From Isoetes taiwanensis (taxonomy: Eukaryota; Streptophyta; Lycopodiopsida; Isoetales; Isoetaceae): a stretch of 64,000 bases of DNA. This document shows positions 45,705 to 58,671 of this stretch, one piece after another. Both the position numbers and the translations under genes were made by a program. Each line of letters starts with the position of its first letter. The first letter of the stretch is position 1. Below the pieces are notes generated by a model. It ran no database searches. It was not told the DNA's origin and saw nothing but the letters and a program-made list of their open reading frames with translations. The stretch spans positions 1 through 64,000 of the forward strand of contig JAJEKV010000778.1 of NCBI GenBank assembly GCA_021234155.1, written 5' to 3'.

Positions 45705-48200
45705 GGAGGCGGTTTGCAACATAAGAGCTAGTTCTGACACTTGTGAAGCTCTCATATTTGTAGGAGATGTCAATTACTCTCACAACAACTTGGCTCAAAA
45801 TACTAAGAGCAGTAGTCTCCTTTATTGCATACGCTCAAAGTACTAGAGCTATGTTTTATCAGGAGCTTTTTGCATAAGCGTCAGGACTTTATTTAAAGGC
45901 GGACTTTCCTTGGATATTTATGGTCACCTAGACATTGGCCATTACATGCACATCTTGGCTAGGGTCAACAATATTGATGATAGTAATTGCCGGACTTGTG
46001 AGGGCGGAATGCTCCCATGCCTTACATCTTTGCAATGAGTATGGCAAGAAAAATAATTTGGAGACCTTGGCTATATGCTTAGGCTTTGTTAAACAAAATT
46101 GACAAAAACATGAAAAATGGCTTAATGCCATACAAAATTAATAAGTATAATTTTGACCTTTAAATTTTTCATGTCAATCATGTAAATTGGTTTTAGGGCA
46201 TGGGCGTAAGCGACGCCTGGTTGCTACCAACCCGACTGGTTGCTACCAACCAGGAAGATTGGGATATGGCAAACAAAGCTCCAGATCTCGGATTTTATGC
46301 TCATTGCTCATCTTTGATGAAGCTGGAAGATTCTATCACGACCGATACAAAGCCACACAAAGAACACATATCAGGTGTGTCTTACATTCTATTCTACTTC
46401 GTAAATCCTCTAGTTATGGAGTAGGAAATCCCAGAAAGAAACTTTGAAGAATAAAGCTTCATAAGAAAGCTGCAGATCACATTTAGGTCGGATTTCAGAA
46501 ATCGTTTTCTGACATAGCTAATCTCGTCAAAACATGACTGTTTTTTCATGAAAAGATAGAGCGTATTGTGCCGTTTCCGAAACATATAATTAATAAAAAA
46601 ACAGAGCTCTGTGCTAAGAGCTATGCCTGTTTTTGTAGGGGCTGTCATTTTATGGCAGCAAGTACTTATCTTCCATTTTTTACAAGCTTAGACTTAAAAT
46701 TTGATGGAGATGCACCTAAGATGAAATATAGACTTAAGAAAGGGGCTTCTTTTGCTTCTATTCTCAAGAAGTTTGGTTGCTTATATCTCTTACTATCGTC
46801 AGTTAACTAACAAATCATGTAGCTTTACATATGATTTTCAATGCAAACGGTGCTAAGCTATGGGCTTGGAGCAAAAGCCAGCGCCTTTGGCACTCTTTAT
46901 CAAGATTGGAACTATCTTACAGATCTGATTTTAAGATCAATGGTAGTTCTTAAAATAATGATCTAATTTGAGAACTTGGAAACTACCCAAATAAGACGTA
47001 ATGTAAATACATGCTGAAATAATGTTTCTTAGAATGCAAATGCATAACTGAGATAATTCATTGATAGGCTAAATTATTCTTGAACTAGTTATGTTCTACT
47101 TTTGTATATCTCCGGGTTATGGAGTAGAAAATCCTAGAAAAGAAACTTTTGAAACAAAAGTTTCATAATAAAGGCTACTTGATTTCATTAGGTCATTTCA
47201 GAAATCGTTTTCTGACATAGCAAATCTCTTCAAAACTTGACTGTTTTCCTTGAGGGATAGAGCATATCATGCGTTTCGAAACATATAATTAATAAAAAAA
47301 CAGAATCTTGTGCTAAGAGTTATGGCGGTTTAAATGCGGGCTGTTATTTCATGGCAGCAAATACTTATTCTTCATTTTTGACATGCTTAGACTTAAAATT
47401 TCAGAGAGATGCACCTAAGTCAAAATGTAGACTCAAAAGGAGCTTCTTTTGCTTCTATTCTTGACAAGTTTGGTTGCTATATCTCTTGCTATTGTCATTT
47501 TAGATAACAAACTATGTAGCTCTCAGTCTACTTTTTTTGGGAGGCTATCGGTAATTTTGATTATACTATTATATTTTGAACTGCAATTTTTGGAATTTAA
47601 GAAAAATCTCAAGTTTAATTCCATTTCTCTTTCTTGTTAACGTTTTCGGGGGCAAAAGGATACAATTGGTGATGGGTGATAAAGGCTGAGAGACCCAATG
47701 TACCTTTGGAAAACTGCATGTTCTGGGATTACGCTAGCGTTTGCATGATTGGCTTTGCAGTGCGGGTTCTCTCCTCAATTGTCTCTGTTTTTTGCTAAGG
47801 GGTTGCGTTAACTTGGAAGGTTATGGAATTCACGAAAAAATGTAGCGCTGTATGCTATCGTTTTACAAGTTATTGTTTAAACTATACACTTTCAAGAAAA
47901 GTCTACTTTGCAATTTTGCTCTCTACTTTATGCGTGTGCTTTAGAATTTGTCTCAACTACTTTTCATTAAGGATGCATAGTTTGGGGCTTGAGAAATCAG
48001 CCCTCGACTAAATATCCTAAATGTTAAGTGTTGAGATATATAGAAAATCACTTACTTGATTTTCCATTAAGGACACATAGTTTTGGGGGCTTGAGAAATC
48101 AGCCCTCTACTAGGAAACTTTGAATGTAAGTAATGAAACGACTAAAGGACTAATATTGAGCTTATTTAGTATTCCCAAGTTAATCCACATTTGGTTTTAG
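45705..48200 (+). repeat. Unit A: left arm of a giant inverted repeat
   Basis: A 2.5-kb unit repeated inverted as unit B and again as unit C. From outside inward it has a 0.7-kb edge (GCAACATAAGAGCTAGTT...GGTTGCTACCAAC) and then two versions of an internal ~700-bp period. Module 1 (about 46,400-46,835) and module 2 (about 47,107-47,531) share CGTTTTCTGACATAGC, ACATATAATTAATAAAAAAA and GGAGATGCACCTAAG-type words. A TTTGGGGCTTGAGAAATCAG part follows. Each module could encode a peptide with SFASIL.KFG, conserved in all copies, but no copy has a full open frame. It is unrecognised; the foldback layout suggests a mobile or satellite-like element. Confidence 0.8.
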
Positions 48201-48239
48201 CTCCTTAAAAAAAAGTAGCTGGAGAGCGCACTAGTTTGT

Positions 48240-50765
48240 TATCTAAAACCAAATGAGTCCAGATTAAGAATACTAAATAAGCTCAATATTAGTCCAAGTC
48301 GCTCATTACTTTCACATTCAAACATAGTAGAGGGGTGATTTCTCAAGCCCCAAAAACTATGCATGTCAAAAATGGAAAATCATATGTTTATTTGCTGCCA
48401 TATCTCAACACTTAACATTTAGGATATTTAGTCGAGGGCTGATTTCAAGCCCCAAAACTATGCATCCTTAATGAAAAGTAGTTGCTGAGACAAATTCTAA
48501 AGCACACGCATAAAGTAGAGAGCAAATTGCAAAGTAGACTTTCTTGAAAGTGTATAGTTTAAACAATAACTTGTAAGTTTTATATGACGCTACATTTTTT
48601 TTTCAGAATTCCATAACCTTCCAAGTTAACGCTAACCCCGTAGCAAAAAATATAGACAATTGAGGAGAGAACCTGCACTGCAGCCAATCATTTAAACCTA
48701 GCAAAGAATCCTGAAGTTATGTAAGGGCATTCTAAGGTACATTGGGTCAGCATGTATTATACATTACACCAATTGTATCCTTTTGCCCCGAAATTAAACA
48801 TTAACAAGAAAGAGAAATGGAATTAAAACTTGAGATTTTTCTTAAATCCCAAAAAAATTGCAAAAGTTCAAAAAATATAATAGTATAATCAAAATTACTG
48901 ATAGCCTCCAAAAAAAGTAGACGGAGAGCTACATAGTTTGTTATCTAAAATGACAATAGTAAAGAGATATAAGCAACCAAACTTCAAGAATAGAAGCAAA
49001 GAAGCCTTTTCTGAGTCTACATTTTGACTTAGGTGCATCTCCCTGAAATTTTAAGTCTAAGCATGTCAAAAAATGAAGAATAAGTATTTGCTGCCATAAA
49101 ATAACAGCCCCTACAAAACTGCCATAACTCTTAGCACAAGACTGCTTTTTATTAATTATATGTTTCGAAACGGCATGATATGCTCTATCCTTTTCAAGGA
49201 AAAACAGTCAAGTTTTGAAGAGATTTGCTATGTCAGGAAAACGATTTCTGAAATCCGACCTAATGAAATCTGCAGCTTTATTATGAAACTTTTGCTTCAA
49301 AGTTTCTTTCTAGGATTTTTCTACTCCATAACCCGGAGATATACAAAGTAGAACATAACTAGTTCAAGAATAATTTAGCCTATCAATGAATTATCTCAGC
49401 TTATGCATTTGCATTCTAAGAAACATTATTTCAAAATGTATTTACATTACGCCTTATTTGGGTAGTTTCCAAGTTCTCAAATTAGATCATTATTTTAAGA
49501 ACTACCATTGATCTTAAAATCAGATCTGTAAGATAGTTTCAATCTTGATAAAGAGTGCCAAAGGCGCCGCTTTTGCTCCAAGCCCATAGCTTAGCAACCT
49601 TTTGCATTGAAAAATCATATGTAAACCTACATGATTTGTTAGTTAACCGGACGATAGTAAGAGATATAAGCAAACCAAACTTCTTGAGAATAGAAGCAAA
49701 AGAAGCCCCTTTCTTAAGTCTATATTTCATCTTAGGTGCATCTCCATCAAATTTTAAGTCTAAGCTTGTAAAAAAATGGAAGATAAGTACTTGCTGCCAT
49801 AAAATGACAGCCCCTAAAAACAGGCATAGCTCTTAGCACGAGCTCTGCTTTTTTATTAATTATATGTTTCGGAAACGGCACAATATGTTTCTATCTTTTC
49901 ATGAAAAACAGTCAAGTTTTGACGAGATTAGCTATGTCAGAAAAACGATTTCTGAAATCCGACCTAAATGTGATCTCAAAATTTTCTTATGAAGCTTTAT
50001 TCTTCAAAGTTTCTTTTTTTCTCGATTTCCTACTCCATAACTAGAGGATTTTACGAAGTAGAATAGAATGTAAGACACACCTGATATGTGTTCTTTGTGT
50101 GGCTTTGTATCGGTCGTGATAGAATCTTCCAGCTTCATCAAAGATGAGCAATGAGCATAAAAACTGGTGATCCGAGCTTTGTTTGCCATATCCTAATCTT
50201 TCCGGGTTGGTAGCAACCAGCTGGGTTGGTAGCAACCAGGCTGTCGCTTATTTCATGCCCTAAAACCACTTACATGATTGACATGAAAAATTTAAAGGTC
50301 AAAATTATACTTATAAATTTTGTATGGCATTAAGCCATTTTTCATGCTTTTGTCAATTTTGTTTAACAAAGCCTAAGCATATGTACCAAGGTCTCCAAAT
50401 TATTTTTCTTGCCATACTCATTGCAGTATGCAAGGCATGGGAGCATTTCCGCCTCGACAAGTCCGGTCAATTACTATCATCAATTTTGTTGACCCTAGCC
50501 AAGATGTGCATGTAATGGCCAATGTCTAGGTGACCATAAATATCCAAGGAAAGTCTCCGTTTTAAATAAAGTCCGGACGCTTATGCAAAAGCTCCGTGAT
50601 AAAACATAGCTCTAGTACTTTGAGCTGCATGCAATAAAAAGGAGACTACACAGCCTCTTAGTATTTTGAGCCAAGGTGTTGTGAGAGTACTTGACATCTC
50701 CTACAGCGTATGAGCTTCACAAGTGTCAGAACTAGCTCTTATGTTGCAACCTATCTCAACTTTGT
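48240..50765 (-). repeat. Unit B: right arm of the giant inverted repeat
   Basis: Reverse complement of unit A across a centre near 48,222. CTAAAACCAAATG at 48,243 mirrors CATTTGGTTTTAG at 48,188-48,200. The 40-base spacer (GTAGCTGGAGAGC...AGTTTGTTATC) is itself a piece of the internal repeat, matching 48,910-48,955, so the centre looks like a recombination joint between modules. The outer end reaches a (TA)n tract at 50,767. Confidence 0.8.
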
Positions 50766-50766
50766 T

Positions 50767-50799
50767 TATATATATTTATATTTTATATATATATATATA
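50767..50799. repeat. Short (TA)n tract at outer end of unit B
   Basis: An imperfect TA run, shorter than the others, directly followed by CCTACCTCCTACTAGAAG. Confidence 0.9.
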
Positions 50800-50803
50800 G
50801 TAT

Positions 50804-51350
50804 CCTACCTCCTACTAGAAGTAGGGTCCTAAAAGAAAATTCAAGATATTGCTAGGTAGCGCAGGGTACCTAGCATTCTGCTAGGACCCTACGTTACCTG
50901 TAAATCGTTACAATGTTAAAAGATAAAAGATAAATCACATAGCAGAAATTCATACCTTTATGGTCCTACTCAGGTTTCAAGAAGCCCAATTTTTTAATGT
51001 TCATAAACCATAGAAATCCGTCATAATTCTGTGGCTAGTACTTAGTCATTTTTTAAATGTCCCAATGCATCAGTAAATAGCAAACAGTAAGTAAGTAGCA
51101 AACAAGTAATAGCCAATGTAACGATAGAGCAGTGCGAATGGAAAACATAATGTTCAATAAATCACTTAGAGGTGTATGCAGGTTCAATCAATTCAGGTGG
51201 ACTCAAAAGGATAGAGTTTCATATCCTTGAATATGATAACAGATGTTTCAGCATATATACTTTCCTTTGCCTAGGGTCTAATCTAGCCAAGTCCATACTC
51301 CTAACTTGGTCACTTAACCGAAGCTAGAGAAATTACGTCACGGCACTACC
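50804..51350 (-). mobile_element. Insert between units B and C, with an end like that of the reverse-transcriptase element
   Basis: CCTACCTCCTACTAGAAG beside the (TA)n tract matches CCTACCTCCTACCGGAAG beside the (TA)n tract at 63.27 kb, 16 of 18 bases. Just inside, TAGGGTCCTA and TAGGACCCTA form an inverted repeat, as GGGAGGGTCC and GGACCCTCCC do at 63.3 kb. This suggests a 5'-truncated relative of the element at the right edge. No coding frame remains. The inner border is where unit C starts (CTAAACCAAATGAG). Confidence 0.45.
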
Positions 51351-53842
51351 GTGCCCTAAACCAAATGAGTCCAACAAGAATACTAAATAAGCTCAATATT
51401 AGTCTGAAGCTGTTCATTACTTTCACATTCAGGCTACCTAGTAGAGGGCTGATTTCTCAAGCCCCAAAACTATGTGTCCTTAATGGAAAACTGTTACAAG
51501 CGATTCTTAAGCATATCTCAACACTTAACATTTAGGGATATTTAGTCGAGGGCTGATTTCTCAAGCCCCAAAACTATGCATCCTTAATGAAAAGTAGTTG
51601 AGACAAATTCTAAAGCACACGTACAAAGTAGAGAGCAAATTGCAAAGTAGACTTTTCTTGAAAGTGTATAGTTTAAACAATAACTTGTAAAACGTATAGC
51701 ATACAGTTACATTTTTTTCGTAATTCCATAACCTTCCAAGTTAACGCCAACCCTGGTAGCAAAAAAGAGAGACAATTGGAGGAGAGAACCTGCACTGCGC
51801 CAATCATGCAAGCGTTAGCGGTAATCCATTAGCGATGCAAGGGCCAAAAGGTACATTGGGTCTCTCGGTTTATCCGATCACCAATTGTATCCTTTTTGCG
51901 AGTAAACGTTAACAAGAAAGAAAATGGAATTAAAACTTGAGATTTTTCTTAAATCCCAAAATTGCAGTTCAAAATATAATAGTATAATCAAAATTACTTT
52001 GATAGCCTCCAAAAAAAGTAGACGGAGAGCTACATAGTTTGTTATCTAAATGACAATAGCAAGAGATATAAGCAACCAAACTTCTCAAGAATAGAAGCAA
52101 AAGAAGCTCATTTTCTGAGTCTACATTTTGACTTAGGTGCATCTCTCTGAAATTTTAAGTCTAAGCATGTCAAAAATGAAGAATAAGTATTTGCTGCCAT
52201 GAAATAACAGCCCGCACAGAAACTGCCATAACTCTTAGCACAAGACTCTGTTTTTTTATTAATTATATGTTTCGGAAACGGCATGATATGCTCTATCCTC
52301 TCAAGGAAAAACAGTCAAGTTTTGAAGAGATTTGCTATGTCAGAAAACGATTTCTGAAATCCGACCTAATGAAATCTGCAGCTTTATTATGAAACTTTTG
52401 CTTCAAAGTTTCTTTCTAGGATTTTCTACTCCATAACTTGGGAGATATACAAAGTAGAACATAACTAGTTCAAGAATAATTTAGCCTATCAATGAATTAT
52501 CTCAGTTATGCATTTGCATTCTAAGAAACATTATTTCAGCATGTATTTACATTACGTCTTATTTGGGTAGTTTCCAAGTTCTCAAATTAGATCATTATTT
52601 TAAGAACTACCATTGATCTTAAAATCAGATCTGTAAGATAGTTTCAATCTTGATAAAGAGTGCCAAAGGCGCTGGCTTTTGCTCCAAGCCCATAGCTTAG
52701 CACCGTTTGCATTGAAAATCATATGTAAACCTACATGATTTGTTAGTTAACTGACGATAGTAAGAGATATAAGCAACCAAACTTCTTGAGAATAGAAGCA
52801 AAAGAAGCCCCTTTCTTAAGTCTATATTTCATCTTAGGTGCATCTCCATCAAATTTTAAGTCTAAGCTTGTAAAAAATGGAAGATAAGTACTTGCTGCCA
52901 TAAAATGACAGCCCCTACAAAAGCAGGGCATAGCTCTTAGCACGAGCCTCGTTTTTTTATTAATTATATGTTTGGAACGGCTGTCACGCTCTATCTTTTC
53001 ATGAAAAACAGTCAAGTTTTGACGAGATTAGCTATGTCAGAAAACGATTTCTGAAATCCGACCTAAATGTGATCTGTGACTTTCTTATGAAGCTTTATTC
53101 TTCAAAAGTTTTTCTTTACGGTTTCCTACTCCATAACTAGAGGATTTCACAGTAGAATAGAATGTAAGACACACCTGATATGTGTTCTTTGTGTGGCTTT
53201 GTATCGGTCGTGATAGAATCTTCCAGCTTCATCAAAGATGAGCAATGAGCATAAAATCCGAGAGATGGAGCTTTGTTTGCCATATCCGAATCTTCGGGTT
53301 GGTAGCAACCAATTTGGGTTGGTAGCAACCCAGCGGTCGTTACGCCCATGCCTAAACCAATTTACATGATTGACATGAAAAATTTAAAGGTCAAAATTAT
53401 ACTTATTAATTTTGTATGGCATTAAGCCATTTTTCATGTTTTGTCAATTTTGTTTAACAAAGCCTAAGCATATAGCCAAGGTCTCCAAATTATTTTTCTT
53501 GCCATACTCATTGCGGTATGCAAGGCATGGGAGCATTTAAGCCCCCTCGACAAGTTAGTCAATTACTATCATCAATATTGTTGACCCTAGCCAAGATGTG
53601 CATGTAATGGCCAATGTCTAGGTGACCATAAATATCCAAGGAAAGTCGCCTTAAATAAAGTCCGGACGCTATGCAAAAGCTCGGATAAAACATAGCTCTA
53701 GTACTTTGGCGTATGCAATAAAGGAGACTACACAGCTCTTAGTATTTTGAGCCGGTGTTGTGAGAGTACTTGACATCTCTCTGGTGGTATGAGCTTCACA
53801 AGTGTCGTAAACTAGCTCTTATGTTGCAAACCGTCTCAACCT
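51350..53842 (-). repeat. Unit C: direct copy of unit B
   Basis: Same order and orientation as unit B, both internal modules included, starting CTAAACCAAATGAG and ending GTCTCAACCTGTTATATA. Long stretches are near-identical to B. Differences concentrate in short C/G-containing words. The minus-strand frame 53,015-52,743 (TSLDLKFDGDAPKMKYRLKK) matches that of unit A, reflecting DNA-level conservation. Confidence 0.8.
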
Positions 53843-53843
53843 G

Positions 53844-53850
53844 TTATATA

Positions 53851-53916
<66 letters not shown>
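53844..53916. repeat. (TA)n microsatellite between unit C and composite block 2
   Basis: About 36 TA units with one interruption. The sequence to the right (CAATAAATTTAATCGTCC) is the tail of a composite-repeat unit, which itself normally follows TATATA. Confidence 0.97.
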
Positions 53917-53918
<2 letters not shown>

Positions 53919-54273
53919 TGATATATATATACAATAAATTTAATCGTCCTCACGACACATTGTTCAGCTTTTAGCATGTTCTTATGGACCAAGGCCCTGT
54001 CGTGCATCTAGAACATTTTTTTTTCAAGATTTATATTGTACACCTTTATTATGAAACATTTTAGAACATTCTATTGTGGCTCTTTGCAAAATCTTAAAAA
54101 AAACTCTAAGATTTCATCAAGATTTTCTTAGATTCCCTTAGATATTATGAAGATCCCCTTAGATTCAACTAGATTTTAAGCGATTCCGTCAGACGTGTAA
54201 ATATTTTCCTACATTCTCTTACAATTTATGAGATTTCCTTATATTCCCTTTAATTCTTCTCGATTCCCTTACA

Positions 54274-54306
54274 TTCTAGAAATTTCTAGAACATTCTAGA
54301 ACTTTC
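54274..54306. promoter_or_regulatory. Phased TTC/GAA array
   Basis: Seven perfect consecutive modules in 5-base steps. Confidence 0.5.
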
Positions 54307-54463
54307 TGAAACTTTCAAAACATCCTAGAACTTTCTGGAAGTAGTTCCCTATTCCCTTACATTTCCGAAGATTCCCCTACATTCTAGAAATTATTAGAAC
54401 AATTTCGGCTTTTCTGGAAGGATTCTCTCAGATTCCCCCTAGATTCTCTTGTATTCCAAAATA

Positions 54464-54506
54464 TTCTAGAACTTTCTAGAACATTCTAGAAGATTTTAGA
54501 ACTTTC
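54464..54506. promoter_or_regulatory. Phased TTC/GAA array upstream of head 5
   Basis: Nine modules with one mismatch (TTT at 54,494). It ends about 125 bases before the A box. Confidence 0.5.
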
Positions 54507-54629
54507 CAGAGCCTCCAGAACATTCTAGAACTTTCTTGAACTATCTAGAATGTTATATTCTATTTTATCTTAATTAGAGCATTACCCTTAAGTATATTTG
54601 AAACATAAATTATTCATAGAACTAATGCT

Positions 54630-54683
54630 TGGTCTAGTGGTTAGAGTGGGGGGTTTGAGGGGTTGAGGGCCAAGGTTTGAATC
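54630..54683 (+). promoter_or_regulatory. tRNA-like head 5
   Basis: The A box TGGTCTAGTGG is intact. The B box is GTTTGAATC (54,675-54,683), one base off consensus. Confidence 0.6.
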
Positions 54684-55855
54684 CCTCCAATAACATAAAA
54701 AATTTTAAATGCCTTTCCTTAAGGGACGAGCATTCAACATGAGCCTTAGGATCTTAGACTCGATCAACGATTAAGATTTCACCATATAAAAGCAATATGA
54801 GCCGTAGGATCTATTACATATAATCCCCAAAGCCATATGGACCGTAGGATATGTGCCAAGCCACCTGAGCCGTAGGATCTCGGATCGACGATCAAGATCA
54901 AGAGCAACCTGGGCCGTTAGATCGATTACATATAATTCCCAAGCCATGTGCACCGTAGGATGTGTCCTAAACCAACGTGAGCCGTAGGATCTCGGACCGA
55001 CGATCAGGATCGAATCAGCCTGGACCGTAGGATCGCTTACATATAGTCTATACACAAACTCCCAAGCCATCCGGGCCGCACGATACATCCCAAAGCCACG
55101 TGAGCCGTAGGATCTCGGATCAACGGTCGGATTCAAGAGGACAAACATAAGAACATATACATGCGACAAACAAACTCCCAAGCCATCTGGGTCGCACGAT
55201 ACGTCCCAAAGCCACGTGAGCCGTAGGATCTCGGATCAACGGTCGGATTGAGTGTTACAAACATAAGAACATATATATGTTATGATATACAAGAAATTTA
55301 GCACGTCCTACGGTGCATGTTCCTACGGTGCAAGTCCCAGTTTTACCATGTTCTTACGATGCAAGGCCCTGACGTGCTCTAGGTACTGAGATTCTCTTGT
55401 GATTCCTTTATATTCTTCAACATTCTATGTACTATATTTAGCATTCATGAAGATTCTCTTAGAATTTTCTATTTTGATTGAGGTGCTTACCCATGAGCAT
55501 TTAGAACCTTCCAAAATAATCTATTTTGTATCTGTGCAACATTTCTAAAACACTTTCTATTTTTAGACTGAGGCGCTTACTCTGAGCATCTAGAACATTT
55601 TTTTTTTCAAAATTTATATTGTATACCTTTATTATGAAACATTTTAGAACATTCTATTGTGGCTCTTTGCAAAATCTTAAAAAAACTCTAAGATTTCATC
55701 AAGATTTTTTTAGATTCCCTTAGATATTATGAAGATTCCCTTAGATTCAACTAGATTTTAAGAGATTCCTTTAGACTTGTAAATATCTTCCTAGATTCTC
55801 TTATAATTTATGAGATTTCCTTAGATTCCCTTTAATTCTCCTGGATTCCCTTACA

Positions 55856-55898
55856 TTCTAGAAATTTCTAGAACATTCTAGAACTTTCTGGAACATTC
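55856..55898. promoter_or_regulatory. Longest perfect phased TTC/GAA array
   Basis: Nine consecutive perfect modules from TTC at 55,856 to TTC at 55,896, each 5 bases apart. Confidence 0.55.
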
Positions 55899-56063
55899 TG
55901 AAACTTTCAAAACATCCTAGAACTTTCTGGAAGTATTTCCCTATTTCCTTACATTCCCGAAGATTCCCCTACATTCTAGAACTTATTAGAATAATTTGGG
56001 ACTTTCTGGAAGGATTCTCTTAGATTCCCCCTAGATTCTCTTATATTCCAAAACATTTTACAA

Positions 56064-56111
56064 TTCTAGAACTTTCTAGAACATTCTAGAAGATTTTAGA
56101 ACTTTCTAGAG
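56064..56111. promoter_or_regulatory. Phased TTC/GAA array upstream of head 6
   Basis: Ten modules at 5-base steps, with mismatches at 56,094 (TTT) and 56,109 (GAG). Confidence 0.5.
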
Positions 56112-56216
56112 CCTCCAAAACTTTCTAGAACTTTCTTGAACTATCTAGAATATGATATTCTATTTTATCTTAATTAGAACATTATCTTTAAGTATATTTA
56201 AAACATAAATTATTCA

Positions 56217-56269
56217 TGGTCTAGTGGTTAGAATGGGGGGTTGGTGTGTTTTTGAGCAGGGTTCGAATC
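56217..56269 (+). promoter_or_regulatory. tRNA-like head 6
   Basis: The A box TGGTCTAGTGG (56,217-56,227) and the B box GTTCGAATC (56,261-56,269) both match consensus. The usual leader before the A box is shortened. Confidence 0.7.
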
Positions 56270-57203
56270 CCCTTAATAACATAAAAATTTTTAAAAGCCT
56301 TTCCTTAAGATTTTTTGAAAATACCAAGGCCCGAGCATGCAATGTGAGCCGTAGGATCTTGGACCAAGGATTATGATCAATCTGGATCGTAGGATCATGT
56401 AGGATATATCTAAAGCAACGTGAGCCGTATGATCTCATACCGACGGTCAGGATCAGATCAACCTGGACCGTAGGATCGCTTACATATAATCGGATACAAA
56501 CTCCCAAGCCATCTGGGCCGTACGATACGTCCCAAAGCCACGTGAGCCGTAGGATCTCAGATCAACGGCCGGATTCAAGAGGACAAACATAAGAACATAT
56601 ATATGCATAAGAACATATATATGTTATGACAAGAAATTCAATGCGTCCTACGGTGCATGTCCGAGTTTTAGCATGTTCCTATGCTGCAAGTTCTTGTCGT
56701 GCCCTACATTCTAAAAGAATCTCTTGAGAATACTCTAAATTCATAGATTCTCTAAGATTCTACCAAGGTTCTCTTGGAGGTTTCGAGGAGATTCCTCTAA
56801 ATTTTATAACATTCCCTCTAGATTCCATTAGATTTCCATAGATTCTCCAAGATTCTATGAAGATCCCCCTAGATCCCCTTAGATTCCCTTAGATCCCTTT
56901 AGACTTTATGAGATTGCCCTAGGTTCCCTTACATTATATGAGATTCAAAGAGATTCTATAAAGATTCCCCTAGATACTCTAAGATTTCATCAACATTTTT
57001 TTAGATTCCCTTAGATTTTATGAAGATTCCCCTAGATTCTCTTATGTTCTAGAACTTCCTAGAAGATTCTAGAACTTTCTAGAGTCTTCCAAAACATTCT
57101 AGAACTTTCTTGAACTAGCTAGAATGTTATAGTCTATTTTATCTTAATGGGAACATTACCCTTAAGTATATTTGAAATATAAATTATCTATGGAATTAAT
57201 GCT

Positions 57204-57256
57204 TGGTCTACTGGTTAGAATGGGGTGTTGGGGGGTCAATGGCCAGGGTTCGAATC
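57204..57256 (+). promoter_or_regulatory. tRNA-like head 7
   Basis: The A box TGGTCTACTGG has one mismatch. The B box GTTCGAATC (57,248-57,256) is intact. Confidence 0.65.
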
Positions 57257-58472
57257 CCCCACATAACATAAAAATTTTAAAAGCCTTTTCCTAAGGGATG
57301 AGCATTCAACTTGGGCCGTAGGATCTTGGACCCGATCAAGGGTCGAGATCTCACCATAATTAAAGCAACATGAGCCATAAGATCTATTACATATAATTCC
57401 CAAAGCCATGTGCACCGTAGGATGTATCCCAAAGCAACGTGAGCCGTAGGATCTCGGACCCGAAGCGATCGGGGATCAGATCAACTTGGACGTGGGATCG
57501 CTTACATATAATGGGAAACAAACTCCCAAGCCATATGGGCGTAGGATATGTCCCAAGTAGGATATGTCCCATAGGAACATGAGCCGTGGGATCTCGGACC
57601 GGCGATCGGGGATCAAAACCCCTTTGGACGTGGGATCGTCTATATAGAATCTATATAGGCCATCAAATACGTGGGACACGTCCCCAAAGCCACGTGGGCC
57701 GTGGGATCTCGGATCAACGATTCGGATAAGCCGCGAACAAATATAAGAACATATATATATAATATATAAAACAAGAAATTTAATCGGCCCCATGGTGCAT
57801 GTCCGAGTTTTAGCATGTTCTTATGCTGCAAGTTCTTGTCGTGCCCTACATTCTAAAAGAATCTTTTAAGAATACTCTAAATTTATAGATTCTCTAAGAT
57901 TCTACCAAGGTTCTCTTGGAAGTTTCGTGGAGATTCCTCTAAATTTTATAACATTCCCTCTAGATTTCATTAGATTTTCGTAGATTCTCTAAGATTCTAT
58001 GAAGATCCCCCTAGATCCCCTTAGATTCCCTTAGATCCCTTTAGACTTTATGAGATTGCCCTAGGTTCCCTTACATTATATGAGATTCAAAGAGATTCTA
58101 TAAAGATTTCCCTAGATACTCTAAGATTTCATCAATATTTTTTTTAGATTCCCTTAAATTTTATGAAGATTCCCTTAGATCCCCCAGATTTTAAGAGATT
58201 CCCTTAGGCTTGTAAATATTTTCCTAGAACATTCGAAGACTTTCTTTACTTTCTTTACTTTCTTTCGAATATTTTAGAACTTTTTAGAACATTCTAAGAC
58301 TTTCTGGAACATTCTAAGACTTTCAATATATTCTAGAACTTTCTGGAAGTATTTCCCTAGATTTCCTTACATTCTCGTAGATGCCCCTACATTCTAGAAC
58401 ATTCTAAAACTTATTAGAACAATTTGGAACTTTCTAGAATAATTTTCTTAGATCCCCCCAGATTCTCTTATG

Positions 58473-58510
58473 TTCTAGAACTTTCTAGAAGATTCTAGAA
58501 CTTTCTAGAG
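58473..58510. promoter_or_regulatory. Phased TTC/GAA array upstream of head 8
   Basis: Seven perfect modules then GAG. This is the duplicate of 26,715-26,752. Confidence 0.5.
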
Positions 58511-58618
58511 CCTTCCACTTTCTTGAACTAGCTAGAATGTTATAGAGTCTATTTTATCTTAAAAGGAATATTACCCTTAAGTATATTTGAAACATAAATT
58601 GTTCATAAAATTAATGTT

Positions 58619-58671
58619 TGGTCTAGTGGTTAGAATGGGGGGCTGGGGGGTCAATGGCTAAGGTTCGAATC
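58619..58671 (+). promoter_or_regulatory. tRNA-like head 8
   Basis: Both boxes are intact (58,619-58,629 and 58,663-58,671). It is the counterpart of head 3. Confidence 0.75.

Noticed and set aside
46568-53015. A conserved small protein with SFASILKKFG in units A, B and C
   Set aside because: The frame is shared because the DNA is shared. Starts differ, some copies have stops, and the internal second module shows changes without clear codon-level constraint.
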